Shown one piece after another: positions 35,972 to 44,302 of a stretch of DNA of 64,000 nt (position 1 is its first letter; the number at the start of each line of letters is the position of its first letter). The notes beneath the pieces are model-generated. The model did no database searches and was not told the DNA's origin. It was given only the letters and a program-made list of their open reading frames with translations. The translations under genes and the position numbers were made by a program. Source of the stretch: Chryseobacterium aahli (GTDB taxonomy: Bacteria > Bacteroidota > Bacteroidia > Flavobacteriales > Weeksellaceae); contig NZ_JALDNB010000010.1 of assembly GCF_022699665.1 (NCBI RefSeq), positions 145,725-209,724 on the forward strand, given 5' to 3'.

Positions 35972-36670
35972 ATGACAGCAGAACAGCTTCTCGAAGGACA
36001 TATCTTTCTTTTAGACAAACCTCTGGATTGGACTTCTTTTCAGGCGGTCAATAAAATGAAATACAAGCTCAAAAGTGAGTTTGGGCTCCCGAAAAAATTT
36101 AAAATTGGTCATGCAGGAACTTTAGATCCGAGAGCAACAGGTCTTTTGATTGTTTGTACGGGTAAATTCACCAAAAAAATCCCTGAGATACAAGATGCGC
36201 CAAAAGAATATTGGACGGAGATTAAAATCGGAGTCCAGACAGAATCTTACGACACCGAAAAACCTGAGATTCTTCAACAAGATATTGCTCATATTACAGA
36301 AGAGAATGTAAAAGAAGCTTTAGGAAAATTTTTAGGCGAAATTGAACAGAAACCACCCATTTTTTCAGCAATTAAAATTGATGGAAAAAGAGCTTATGAC
36401 ATGGCAAGAGCAGGGCAGGAGGTTGAAATGAAATCAAGAAAAACAACCATTAATTATATAAAAGATGTGGAAATCAATTTTCCGCTGGTAAGTTTTACTG
36501 TGGGTTGTTCAAAAGGAACATACATCAGAAGTTTAGCGCACGATATTGGTCAGGAATTAGGAGTTGGAGCTTATTTAACCCAATTAAGAAGAACGAAAAT
36601 CGGTGATTACAACGTTGAAGATGCTACAAGTGATTTTTTAGAAAATGATTACAGATTTGAAAACTTATGA
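35972..36670 (+). CDS. truB: tRNA pseudouridine-55 synthase
   Basis: 232 residues, a normal length for the shorter Bacteroidota TruB without a long C-terminal PUA domain. The catalytic aspartate is in HAGTLDPRATG near residue 49. Other family blocks are LDKPLDWTSF near 14, PPIFSAIKIDGKRAYDMAR near 129, and GTYIRSLAHDIG near 183. It makes pseudouridine 55 in the T-loop of tRNAs. The stop overlaps the ATG of the next gene (ATGA), so the two are translationally coupled. Confidence 0.95.
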   Translation: MTAEQLLEGHIFLLDKPLDWTSFQAVNKMKYKLKSEFGLPKKFKIGHAGTLDPRATGLLIVCTGKFTKKIPEIQDAPKEYWTEIKIGVQTESYDTEKPEILQQDIAHITEENVKEALGKFLGEIEQKPPIFSAIKIDGKRAYDMARAGQEVEMKSRKTTINYIKDVEINFPLVSFTVGCSKGTYIRSLAHDIGQELGVGAYLTQLRRTKIGDYNVEDATSDFLENDYRFENL

Positions 36671-36990
36671 TGAGAAATTTATTTTTAGTATCATTCTTAA
36701 TGATTTCTCTACAGTTATTTTCACAAGTAGATCTTACAAAAAAAACAAAAATGGATTTCTATTTTAATTCAAATCTAAATGTTGAGTATAATTTAGGAAA
36801 CAGAATTAAAGAAAATCAAAATAAAGATTCTTACGGTTATCAACAGAATGTTGCACCTTTTATGCTTAATGATTTTACTTACGGAATCTCGGCAATAGGA
36901 GGTTACAATTTTCTTCCTAACTTTGCAATCTCCAACACGGGTGCTGTATTTATAGGAATCAGTTATGGAATTACTATTTTTAGTAATTAA
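36667..36990 (+). CDS. Short exported protein, perhaps an internally deleted outer-membrane protein
   Basis: 107 residues with a signal peptide (LFLVSFLMISLQLFSQ) and an aromatic, alternating beta pattern (MDFYFNSNLNVEYNLG, SAIGGYNFLPNFAIS, VFIGISYGITIFSN) like strands of an outer-membrane beta-barrel. Three or four strands are too few for a barrel. The tail IGISYGITIFSN looks like a complete C-terminal strand, and the GGYNFLPNFAIS block like an early strand of a longer protein, so a large in-frame deletion is possible. It starts inside the truB stop codon (4-bp overlap) and precedes rluF by 27 bp. I do not recognise a function. Confidence 0.55.
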   Translation: MMRNLFLVSFLMISLQLFSQVDLTKKTKMDFYFNSNLNVEYNLGNRIKENQNKDSYGYQQNVAPFMLNDFTYGISAIGGYNFLPNFAISNTGAVFIGISYGITIFSN

Positions 36991-37017
36991 AAATTATACA
37001 ATAGAAGGAATAGACTA

Positions 37018-37740
37018 ATGGAAAAGACACGTATCAATAAATATCTTTCGGAAGTAGGTTTCTGCTCAAGAAGAGCGGCAGATAAACTTTTGGAAGAAGG
37101 AAGAATAAAAATCAACGGTAAAGTTCCTGAACTAGGAACTAAGGTTTCTGATGAAGACATAGTAGAAGTTGACGGAAAACCTATTCGTGAAAATGAGGAA
37201 AGTCCAATTTATATAGCTTTCAACAAACCCGTTGGAATCGTTTGTACTACAGATACAAAGCGTGAGATTGATAATATCATTGAATACATCAACCATCCGA
37301 AAAGAATTTTCCCCATCGGAAGATTAGATAAACCGAGTGAGGGTTTGATTTTACTGACAAACGACGGAGATATCGTCAATAAAATTCTGAGAGGAAAAAA
37401 CAACCACGAAAAAGAATATCTAGTAAGAGTTGATAAACCTTTGAACTCAAAGTTTCTCGAAAAAATGCGAAATGGTGTTCCAATTTTGGATACTGTTACC
37501 AAAAAGTGTGAAGTTGAGAGAATTGATGATATGACTTTCCGAATTGTTTTGACGCAAGGTCTTAACAGACAGATCAGAAGAATGTGTGAATTTCTGGGCT
37601 ATGAGGTGAAAAAATTGAAACGTATAAGAATTATGAATATCAAATTAGATACACCTTTGGGTAAGTGGAGAGATTTAACTGCAGAAGAGTTATCAGAACT
37701 GAATTTGATGCTTGATGGCTCAACAAAAACCTTCGATTAA
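37018..37740 (+). CDS. rluF: 23S rRNA pseudouridine synthase, RluF-like
   Basis: 240 residues of the RsuA/RluB/RluF group. An S4-type RNA-binding domain (RINKYLSEVGFCSRRAADKL) at the N-terminus is followed by the catalytic GRLDKPSEGLILLTNDG near residue 101, whose aspartate is essential in the family, and the QGLNRQIRRMCEFLGYEV block near 180. The NRQIRRMC pattern and lack of extra domains fit RluF, which modifies U2604 of 23S rRNA; RluE or RsuA identity cannot be fully excluded. It is the last gene of the uppP-truB group. Confidence 0.85.
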   Translation: MEKTRINKYLSEVGFCSRRAADKLLEEGRIKINGKVPELGTKVSDEDIVEVDGKPIRENEESPIYIAFNKPVGIVCTTDTKREIDNIIEYINHPKRIFPIGRLDKPSEGLILLTNDGDIVNKILRGKNNHEKEYLVRVDKPLNSKFLEKMRNGVPILDTVTKKCEVERIDDMTFRIVLTQGLNRQIRRMCEFLGYEVKKLKRIRIMNIKLDTPLGKWRDLTAEELSELNLMLDGSTKTFD

Positions 37741-37937
37741 GTAGATATTATTTTTTATGATTTATATCAGGAATGAAAATTGAGAGGATTTTAAAATTCT
37801 AATATAAGTGACTTTTAATTGATATTATCACTTGTTAATGAGTAATAGGTTAATGTTTTTAATTTCATGATGTAAATATTTATAACTGTAAACCGTTATT
37901 TTTTAATGTTTTAACATTTTTTTTCAAATTATTGTTT

Positions 37938-37945
37938 TATATTTG
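37938..37945 (+). promoter_or_regulatory. TAnnTTTG box of the three-gene secreted operon
   Basis: TATATTTG lies 52 bp before the ATG at 37998, in a 250-bp AT-rich spacer after rluF. No TTG at the expected distance. Confidence 0.45.
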
Positions 37946-37997
37946 TCACAGATAATCATCAGATTATTTAATAGAAACACTTATATAAACTACTGTG

Positions 37998-38807
37998 ATG
38001 AAAAAAAACCTCTACCTAATAGCGGCATCTTGTCTGCTATTTTCTTTCAAAACACTTGCTCAAGTAGGGATAGGAACAACTACCATTGAGAACGATTTAC
38101 TTCTAAAAATCTCTTCATCTAACAAAGGAATACTGATTCCTAATCTTTCAATACCTGATCTAAGTTTAGCGTCGCCTGTTACAAATCCTGCCCTAGGACT
38201 GCTTGCTTACAATAATGCAACCGGAAAAAAAGGCTTTAATTTTTGGGATGGTGCAAAATGGAATGAACTTGTAGATACGAGAAATATCTACTCAGTTCTG
38301 GGTTTGACAATATCTTACAGTACCTCAAATTCTTCTGCGGTAGATATCAATGCAGTACGAGGTGCTATTAACTACGCACAAGATTCTTTACCTGGAACAA
38401 TTTGGACAGAAGTTCCGGGTCTATCAAAAGACATTACGATTACTCAGGCAAACAATAGTATTGCAGTTATCACTGAAGGGATGATTCAGGCCAACAATAC
38501 GGTGGTGTCTACAGGTTCTGATGCATTCACTTATGCTGTAGGAATATTCATTGACGGAAAACTTTCTGGTGTAAGAAATTATTCAACAAAGTATTCGAAT
38601 ACGTATCAGTATGATTTTTTCTCAATTAATAGCATATTCAACAACTTAAGTTTGGGTAATCATACGATCAAAACATATGTGACTTTAAGGGCAAATAATC
38701 TTGCAGGAGTAACTTTATGGAGATATGGAGGTCCTGTAAATACGTCTTCTGTCAACAATGATATGTCCAGAATTAATATGTTTATAAAACTGACAGAAAA
38801 ATCATAA
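37998..38807 (+). CDS. Secreted hypothetical protein of a three-paralogue operon (1)
   Basis: 269 residues from the ATG at 37998; a GTG directly before it would add one residue. Signal peptide 1-22 (SFKTLAQ), then the Bacteroidota surface-protein start VGIGTTT...SSNKGILIPNLS...GLLAYN and FWDGAKWNEL near residues 22-95, usually found at the head of fibre-like or beta-sandwich surface proteins. The C-terminal ~150 residues form a beta-rich domain with ITITQANNSIAVITEGM, YAVGIFIDGKLSGVR and LSLGNHTIKTYV, shared with the two genes downstream. There is no T9SS sorting domain. Function unknown; the next gene begins 11 bp later. Confidence 0.75.
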   Translation: MKKNLYLIAASCLLFSFKTLAQVGIGTTTIENDLLLKISSSNKGILIPNLSIPDLSLASPVTNPALGLLAYNNATGKKGFNFWDGAKWNELVDTRNIYSVLGLTISYSTSNSSAVDINAVRGAINYAQDSLPGTIWTEVPGLSKDITITQANNSIAVITEGMIQANNTVVSTGSDAFTYAVGIFIDGKLSGVRNYSTKYSNTYQYDFFSINSIFNNLSLGNHTIKTYVTLRANNLAGVTLWRYGGPVNTSSVNNDMSRINMFIKLTEKS

Positions 38808-38818
38808 AAACACAAAGA

Positions 38819-39676
38819 ATGAAAAATACTTATTTGAAATTGCTTTTCTTCATATTAGGAAGTATTACTTACGCTCAAACTGGATCGGTAGGGATTGGTA
38901 CAAGTGCTCCTGACGAGTCTGCTATTTTAGACTTAGTATCATCAAACAAAGGTCTGATGATGCCAAAAGTATCACTGAACCCTGCTAATGCATCAGATTA
39001 TAGTTTTATGACGACGCAGCCTACTACATCATTGCTGGTTTATAATACAAATGTTGCATTTCCTGGTGGAACTGGCATTTATTATTGGGATGGTACAAAA
39101 TGGATTTTCTATTTCACTTCTGCCAATATCAATCTTTTGTTAGGCATTACAAAGTATTATTCTAAAGTATATCCTAATCAATTATTTTCATTTGATTATA
39201 ATTCAGAAGCAAGTTCTGTGAGCTCTTTTGTGAATGGTTCTGCATTGGCTTCACCTTGGTTGAAAATTCCTGAAACAAACGATACACCCTTTAACATCAC
39301 AATAGACAGAGCAAAAAACAATACTGTTATTACCCTGACAGGAATGGTTCAGCTTAGAAATACGGATGTAGCGAATACTAATGTTAATGTAAACTATGGT
39401 TTAGGAATTTTTGTTGATAACAAATTAATTTCATCAAAGGCCGTTTCTTTAAGCACAGATACAACTTGTGCATTTCAGGAGTTTACCATAACAGGTTTTG
39501 TTGATGATCTTACGGTGGGGTCACATACCATAACGTTTGGAGCAATGAACAGGTCGGGTACTGCCGGCAGCACATCACTTTATTTTGGAAGACAAGCGGG
39601 AGGGTGTGGTAATCTCTCGAATGATGAAGTGAGAATCAGTTCTGTAGTTTTAGTTAGTCAACCTTTACCTTATTAA
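38819..39676 (+). CDS. Secreted hypothetical protein of a three-paralogue operon (2)
   Basis: 285 residues with a signal peptide (LLFFILGSITYAQ), the same head (VGIGTSAPDESAILDL, SSNKGLMMPKVSL, YYWDGTKWIF) and the same C-terminal beta domain (ITIDRAKNNTVITLTGM, YGLGIFVDNKLIS, LTVGSHTITFGAMN). Two cysteines occur late in the domain (TTCAFQE, GGCGNLSNDE), as in protein 3 but not protein 1, and may form a disulphide. It lies 11 bp after gene 1 and 2 bp before gene 3. The tight spacing and common fold suggest that the three products assemble or act together, for example as a hetero-oligomeric surface structure; this is inference. Confidence 0.75.
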   Translation: MKNTYLKLLFFILGSITYAQTGSVGIGTSAPDESAILDLVSSNKGLMMPKVSLNPANASDYSFMTTQPTTSLLVYNTNVAFPGGTGIYYWDGTKWIFYFTSANINLLLGITKYYSKVYPNQLFSFDYNSEASSVSSFVNGSALASPWLKIPETNDTPFNITIDRAKNNTVITLTGMVQLRNTDVANTNVNVNYGLGIFVDNKLISSKAVSLSTDTTCAFQEFTITGFVDDLTVGSHTITFGAMNRSGTAGSTSLYFGRQAGGCGNLSNDEVRISSVVLVSQPLPY

Positions 39677-39678
39677 TC

Positions 39679-40521
39679 ATGAAAAAGATATATAATTTTA
39701 TAATATTATTGGCAATTCCTTGTCTTTCAACTGCACAAGTGGTGATGACAGATAAGACGGTACCGATTGTTGATAACAGTGCGATTCTTAAATTAGACTC
39801 TGATAAAAAAGGAGTTCTTTATCCTAGAATTCCTTTGAGTTCAAATACAGATATTGTCACTGTCGCAAGTCCTCAAAATGGAAATGTGGTTTTTAATACC
39901 AATTCAACCGCTACATTACCACAAACGGTCGCTTATTTTGATTCCGGAAAATGGAATGCGTTGTATACCAAACAGCAGGTGTCTACGAAGTTTGATCTGG
40001 TAAGTATAAGCTCGGTGTCAGCCTCCCCAGCAACTATTTCAATATCAGGATTTAAACCCGGAAATTTTAATATCGGAGATAACAGCACTGCAGATTGGAC
40101 GCCATTGAATATCACAGATTCAAAAACTTTTACAAGAGCCAATAACTCTTTGGCTTTTACCTTGGAAGGAATGACTCAACTAGATAAATCTACCAATAAA
40201 TATTATGAGTACGCGATAGGAGTTTTCGTTGACGGAAAATTGGCAGCGGTTAGAAAATATCACAAACACAACGAAAATTTCACTTGCTCATGGCATAAAT
40301 TTGTTTTGAATGGCGTAGTAAATAATCTGAGTGTAGGCGTACCTCATCTAATAGAAGTAAAGGCGAGAAATATCTCTGCTACAAACAGTGCAAGTACACC
40401 ATCACAGATCATTGTATATGGTGGTCCTGCAAGATATGAGGACGGAACTCAATGCAACAATATGAGTAATTTTATGTCAAAAATTTCTTTAAGTACCACA
40501 GTTGTAGAGTCAATTAATTAG
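39679..40521 (+). CDS. Secreted hypothetical protein of a three-paralogue operon (3)
   Basis: 280 residues with a signal peptide (IIILLAIPCLSTAQ-like, cleavage after TAQ). A more degenerate head follows: NSAILKLDSDKKGVLYPRIPL and FDSGKWNALY in place of the WDG-KW motif. The C-terminal domain has TFTRANNSLAFTLEGM, YAIGVFVDGKLAAVRKY and LSVGVPHLIEVKARN, equivalent to genes 1 and 2. A CSWHKF and a CNNMSNFMSKISL motif near the end match the positions of cysteines in protein 2. A hairpin terminator 33 bp downstream closes the operon. Confidence 0.75.
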   Translation: MKKIYNFIILLAIPCLSTAQVVMTDKTVPIVDNSAILKLDSDKKGVLYPRIPLSSNTDIVTVASPQNGNVVFNTNSTATLPQTVAYFDSGKWNALYTKQQVSTKFDLVSISSVSASPATISISGFKPGNFNIGDNSTADWTPLNITDSKTFTRANNSLAFTLEGMTQLDKSTNKYYEYAIGVFVDGKLAAVRKYHKHNENFTCSWHKFVLNGVVNNLSVGVPHLIEVKARNISATNSASTPSQIIVYGGPARYEDGTQCNNMSNFMSKISLSTTVVESIN

Positions 40522-40553
40522 ACGTGATTTTATCATGATATGTGTTTTTAGTT

Positions 40554-40587
40554 ACGGATGTGCTTTATGCCATCCGTTTTATTTTTT
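40554..40587 (+). terminator. Terminator of the three-gene secreted operon
   Basis: ACGGATG pairs with CATCCGT around ten bases, followed by TTTTATTTTTT. Confidence 0.75.
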
Positions 40588-40740
40588 ACCATATTACTTG
40601 TTTGTCATTCTTTTAATCAGACACAATAACTACAGTTATCGACTACATTGAATCTTCAATTTCCGAGGGAGCCTAGATATATTTTGTAGAGATTGAATTG
40701 TAAAATTATTATCCAAATTAAAAAGAATGTTATCTGTTAT

Positions 40741-42010
40741 CTACTTTGGTAACCTGCTCAACATCTCTTTCCCCCTTAACAAGGTGATGGGATAGGCTTC
40801 ATCGGAATTGGAAATAGATTTTTCGTAAAAATATTTGGCTTTATCAGTATCTTCCTGAGTGAAATTGATAAAACCCGATATTTCGTACATGAAATTACGT
40901 AGCTTGAGATCTTTTTCTTCTTTGGCGGATAGATATTTTAAAAGTTTTTCAGCAGAAGTCAGACGGGTATCTTTGTACGGTTTGATGTCATATCCGTTAG
41001 GTTTGCTGAACCAATAATCCCACATGGCGCTATTATTGTGCTCGTTCCATGAATATTTTATCAGCTGTAAAGCTACTTCTAGAAGAGCAGGGTCTAGGTT
41101 TTTATTTTTGGGATCCGATTTTTCGCTTTCTGCAATATATCGGTCGACTGTGGTTTCTATTCCTTTATTTATCATTTCCTGAAAAATAGATTCTTTAAGA
41201 TATAAAGAATGATTCTTGGAGAAATGTTCATAGGCAAATGAAGCAGGAAAATGATCGGCCAGATTTTCTATATGGTAGCCTTTTTTGAGCTCGGATTTTA
41301 AGTCAATTTTATATACTGTATTGTAGTCGTGAAAAAGATAGACGTAGATAATTCCCTTTTTAAGGTCGCAGATGGTAGAATATAAAGTATTTAATTCTCC
41401 TTCCTGATGGGTTTTATCTAAAATGGTTTTTAAAAACCCAATATTATTTTCCTTGGAAGCAGCAAGCATTTCATTGGCCATGTCTGGTCGTCTGCATGAG
41501 AGTTTTCCGTTGATCATATTGCAATTTGAATTCACTTGAAAGTCTCCTTTCTTTTTCTATGATTCCTCCGGGAGTAATCACAATAGAATTTCCTTCTTTG
41601 TCAGCTAATAAAGCTTTGGCAGATATTGCATAATCATATTTTTTCAATAGAACCATAGCTTCTTTTACATTTTTGCATTTTCCTAATATTTCCCACATCA
41701 GATCCCCTTTGTAAGGATTTTTTAGGTTCAGTTTACTCAAATCGTAATTGGCTGCTGCAAAATCATAGAATAGTCCGTATTCGTTCATTGCTGCGGCAGA
41801 CTGCATATCCGGAGCTCCGAAGCTAATGGATCCGTATCGGTCTTTAGTGGCAGGGTTATACCAGATTCTTGTAAAAGGAGTCATGTCATCTTCATTAGCC
41901 GCAACGAATGTTTCTCCACCTCTTGAACAGGAAAATATAGTGCAGGCTTTTACCGGATTCATACCAGCTGAAATGATGGTGATAAAAATTAAAAGGAAAT
42001 GTTTATACAT
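40741..42010 (-). pseudogene. Frameshifted secreted Ntn-hydrolase-like amidase
   Basis: Two overlapping minus-strand frames together encode one protein of about 420 residues. The first (start ATG at 42010) has a signal peptide ending VKA and a mature N-terminal CTIFSCSRGG, then VAANEDDM: a cysteine nucleophile exposed by processing, as in penicillin-V-acylase/C45-type Ntn hydrolases. It runs through ITPGGIIEKE and then goes out of frame. The second frame continues the expected DFQVNSNCNMINGKLSC and a helical C-terminus resembling a tetratricopeptide repeat. Adding one A to the five-A run (coding strand; forward positions 41552-41556) restores a single frame. Either a real inactivating mutation or a homopolymer sequencing error. 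The substrate is unknown. Confidence 0.75.
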
Positions 42011-42166
42011 TATGTAGTTTTATAAATATTGATGTTTTGATTACAAAAAAAGGATTTTGTTAAAGTATTTTTTGAAAATTTTATTTTTATTTAAAACTTA
42101 ATTAATGCAGAGCAATGAAGGTTATTAAAAACTTATATATTTTCGAATGGGAAGGAAAGAAAATCA

Positions 42167-42196
42167 TTGTTACTATTAAAAAAAATCGTACTTTTG
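42167..42196 (+). promoter_or_regulatory. Promoter of rpsA with long leader
   Basis: TTG (42167-42169), 19 bp, TACTTTTG (42189-42196): an excellent match to the flavobacterial consensus. Transcription should start near 42203, leaving a leader of about 115 nt that contains a TACTT...AAGTA hairpin. The 42011-42166 stretch before it shows no other feature I recognise. Confidence 0.7.
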
Positions 42197-42319
42197 CACT
42201 CACTTTTGTGAACGTACTTTCGGCGAAGTAAAACATTAGCAATTAACAACTTCCATATTTTTCAGGATTCACAGCAAAGCCGAGGTCTGTAGGAATTGGA
42301 ATACAAATTTTATTAGAAA

Positions 42320-44128
42320 ATGTCAAAAGAGACAAATTCAGCAGAGGTTATTCTTAACCAAAACGTAGCACCAGAACAATTTGACTGGGATTCTTTCGAA
42401 TCTGGTCTTGATGCAGATGCTAGAAAAGAAAAAAGCGATCTTGAAGAAATCTATAACGGATCTCTTAGCAGCTTAAATGATAACGACGTTATCACTGGTA
42501 AAGTTGTAAGATTGACTGACAAAGAAGCTATTGTAGACATCGACTTCAAATCTGAAGGTGTTATTTCTCTTAACGAATTCCGTTACAACCCAGGCCTTAA
42601 AGTAGGTGATGATGTTGAAGTAATGGTTGACAGAAGAGAAGACAAAACTGGTCAATTACAATTATCTCACAGAAAAGCTAGAACGCTTAAAGCTTGGGAT
42701 AGAGTAAACGAACTTCACGAAACTGGAGAAATCGTTAACGGTTTTGTAAAATCTAGAACTAAAGGAGGTATGATCGTTGACGTACACGGTATCGAAGCAT
42801 TCTTACCAGGTTCTCAAATCGACGTTAAGCCAATTAAAGATTACGATCAGTTCGTAGGTAAAACTATGGAGTTCAAAGTTGTGAAAATCAACCCTGAATT
42901 CAAAAACGTAGTAGTATCTCACAAAGCATTGATCGAAGCAGATATCGAAGGTCAGAAAAAAGAAATCATCGCACAACTTGAAAAAGGTCAGGTTCTTGAA
43001 GGTACTGTTAAGAATATTACTTCTTACGGTGTATTCGTAGATCTTGGTGGTGTAGACGGATTAATCCACATTACAGACCTTTCTTGGTCTAGAGTGAACC
43101 ATCCATCTGAAATCTTAGAAGACGGACAAACTGTGAAAGTGGTTATCCTTGACTTTGATGACGAGAAAACTAGAATCCAATTGGGTATGAAGCAATTAGA
43201 AGCTCATCCTTGGGATGCTCTTTCTGCTGATATGAAAGTTGGTGATAAAGTAAAAGGAAAAGTAGTAGTTCTTGCTGACTACGGTGCATTCGTAGAGATC
43301 GCTCCAGGTGTAGAAGGATTAATTCACGTTTCTGAAATGTCTTGGTCTACTCATTTGAGAAGCGCAGGAGATTTCGTAAAAGTAGGTGACGAAGTGGAAG
43401 CTGAAGTACTTACTTTAGATAGAGAAGACAGAAAAATCTCTCTAGGTATGAAACAATTATCTAAAGATCCTTGGGAAAATATCGAAGCTAAATATCCAGT
43501 GAGCTCTGAGCACGTTGGAACTGTAAGAAACTTTACAAACTTTGGTGTATTCGTAGAATTGGAAGAAGGTATCGACGGATTGATCTATATCTCAGACCTT
43601 TCTTGGACTAAGAAAATCAAGCATCCATCAGAATTCTGTGCAGTTGGTGATAAATTGAATGTTGTAGTTCTTGAACTAGACATCCAGGCTAGAAGATTAT
43701 CTCTAGGTCACAAGCAATTGACAGAAAACCCATGGGATAAATTTGAAACTAAATATGCTGAAGGAACTGTACACGCTGGTAAAGCTGTAGAAGTACACGA
43801 TAAAGGTGCTTCTGTACAATTCGAAGATGCTGAAGTAGAAGCTTTCTGCCCTTCAAGATTATTAGAGAAAGAAGATGGATCTAAAATCAAAAAAGGTGAA
43901 GATGCTCAATTCAAAGTAATCGAATTCAACAAAGAATTCAAAAGAGTAGTAGTTTCTCACACAGGTATCTTCAGAGACGAAGAGAAAAAGAATGCAAGAG
44001 AAGCATCTAACAACAGATCTAATAACAACAGTAACACTTCATCTTCTTCTAACAACGAAGAAAGATCAACTTTAGGTGATATTGATGTATTAGCTGAATT
44101 GAAAAGAAAAATGGAAGGAGGTAAATAA
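42320..44128 (+). CDS. rpsA: 30S ribosomal protein S1
   Basis: 602 residues of ribosomal protein S1, which helps mRNA bind the 30S subunit, especially in organisms like Bacteroidota that rarely use a Shine-Dalgarno sequence. Successive S1 (OB-fold) repeats are visible, with cores such as VKSRTKGGMIVDVHGIEAFLP, ITSYGVFVDLGGVDGLIHI, LADYGAFVEIAPGVEGLIHV and FTNFGVFVELEEGIDGLIYI, and linkers such as EAHPWDAL, SKDPWENI and TENPWDKF. The C-terminal ~35 residues are an Asn/Ser-rich low-complexity stretch (NNRSNNNSNTSSSSNNEE) before a final DIDVLAELKRKMEG helix. Codon use is strongly biased as in highly expressed genes. Confidence 0.96.
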   Translation: MSKETNSAEVILNQNVAPEQFDWDSFESGLDADARKEKSDLEEIYNGSLSSLNDNDVITGKVVRLTDKEAIVDIDFKSEGVISLNEFRYNPGLKVGDDVEVMVDRREDKTGQLQLSHRKARTLKAWDRVNELHETGEIVNGFVKSRTKGGMIVDVHGIEAFLPGSQIDVKPIKDYDQFVGKTMEFKVVKINPEFKNVVVSHKALIEADIEGQKKEIIAQLEKGQVLEGTVKNITSYGVFVDLGGVDGLIHITDLSWSRVNHPSEILEDGQTVKVVILDFDDEKTRIQLGMKQLEAHPWDALSADMKVGDKVKGKVVVLADYGAFVEIAPGVEGLIHVSEMSWSTHLRSAGDFVKVGDEVEAEVLTLDREDRKISLGMKQLSKDPWENIEAKYPVSSEHVGTVRNFTNFGVFVELEEGIDGLIYISDLSWTKKIKHPSEFCAVGDKLNVVVLELDIQARRLSLGHKQLTENPWDKFETKYAEGTVHAGKAVEVHDKGASVQFEDAEVEAFCPSRLLEKEDGSKIKKGEDAQFKVIEFNKEFKRVVVSHTGIFRDEEKKNAREASNNRSNNNSNTSSSSNNEERSTLGDIDVLAELKRKMEGGK

Positions 44129-44151
44129 TCTCTAATCATTTTTGTAAATAT

Positions 44152-44179
44152 GAAGCCACTCGAAAGAGTGGCTTTTTTT
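44152..44179 (+). terminator. Terminator of rpsA
   Basis: AAGCCACTC pairs with GAGTGGCTT around a GAAA tetraloop, followed by a T run. Confidence 0.88.
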
Positions 44180-44302
44180 ATTTTAAATTTTATATATTAA
44201 TGATAAAAATATTCTTACCTGAAAAAAACTTTCATTAATATAAAACTCGTATGTAATTTAGTAAATTGTTGCTATTTTTATAAATTATTAATAATCAAAA
44301 AT

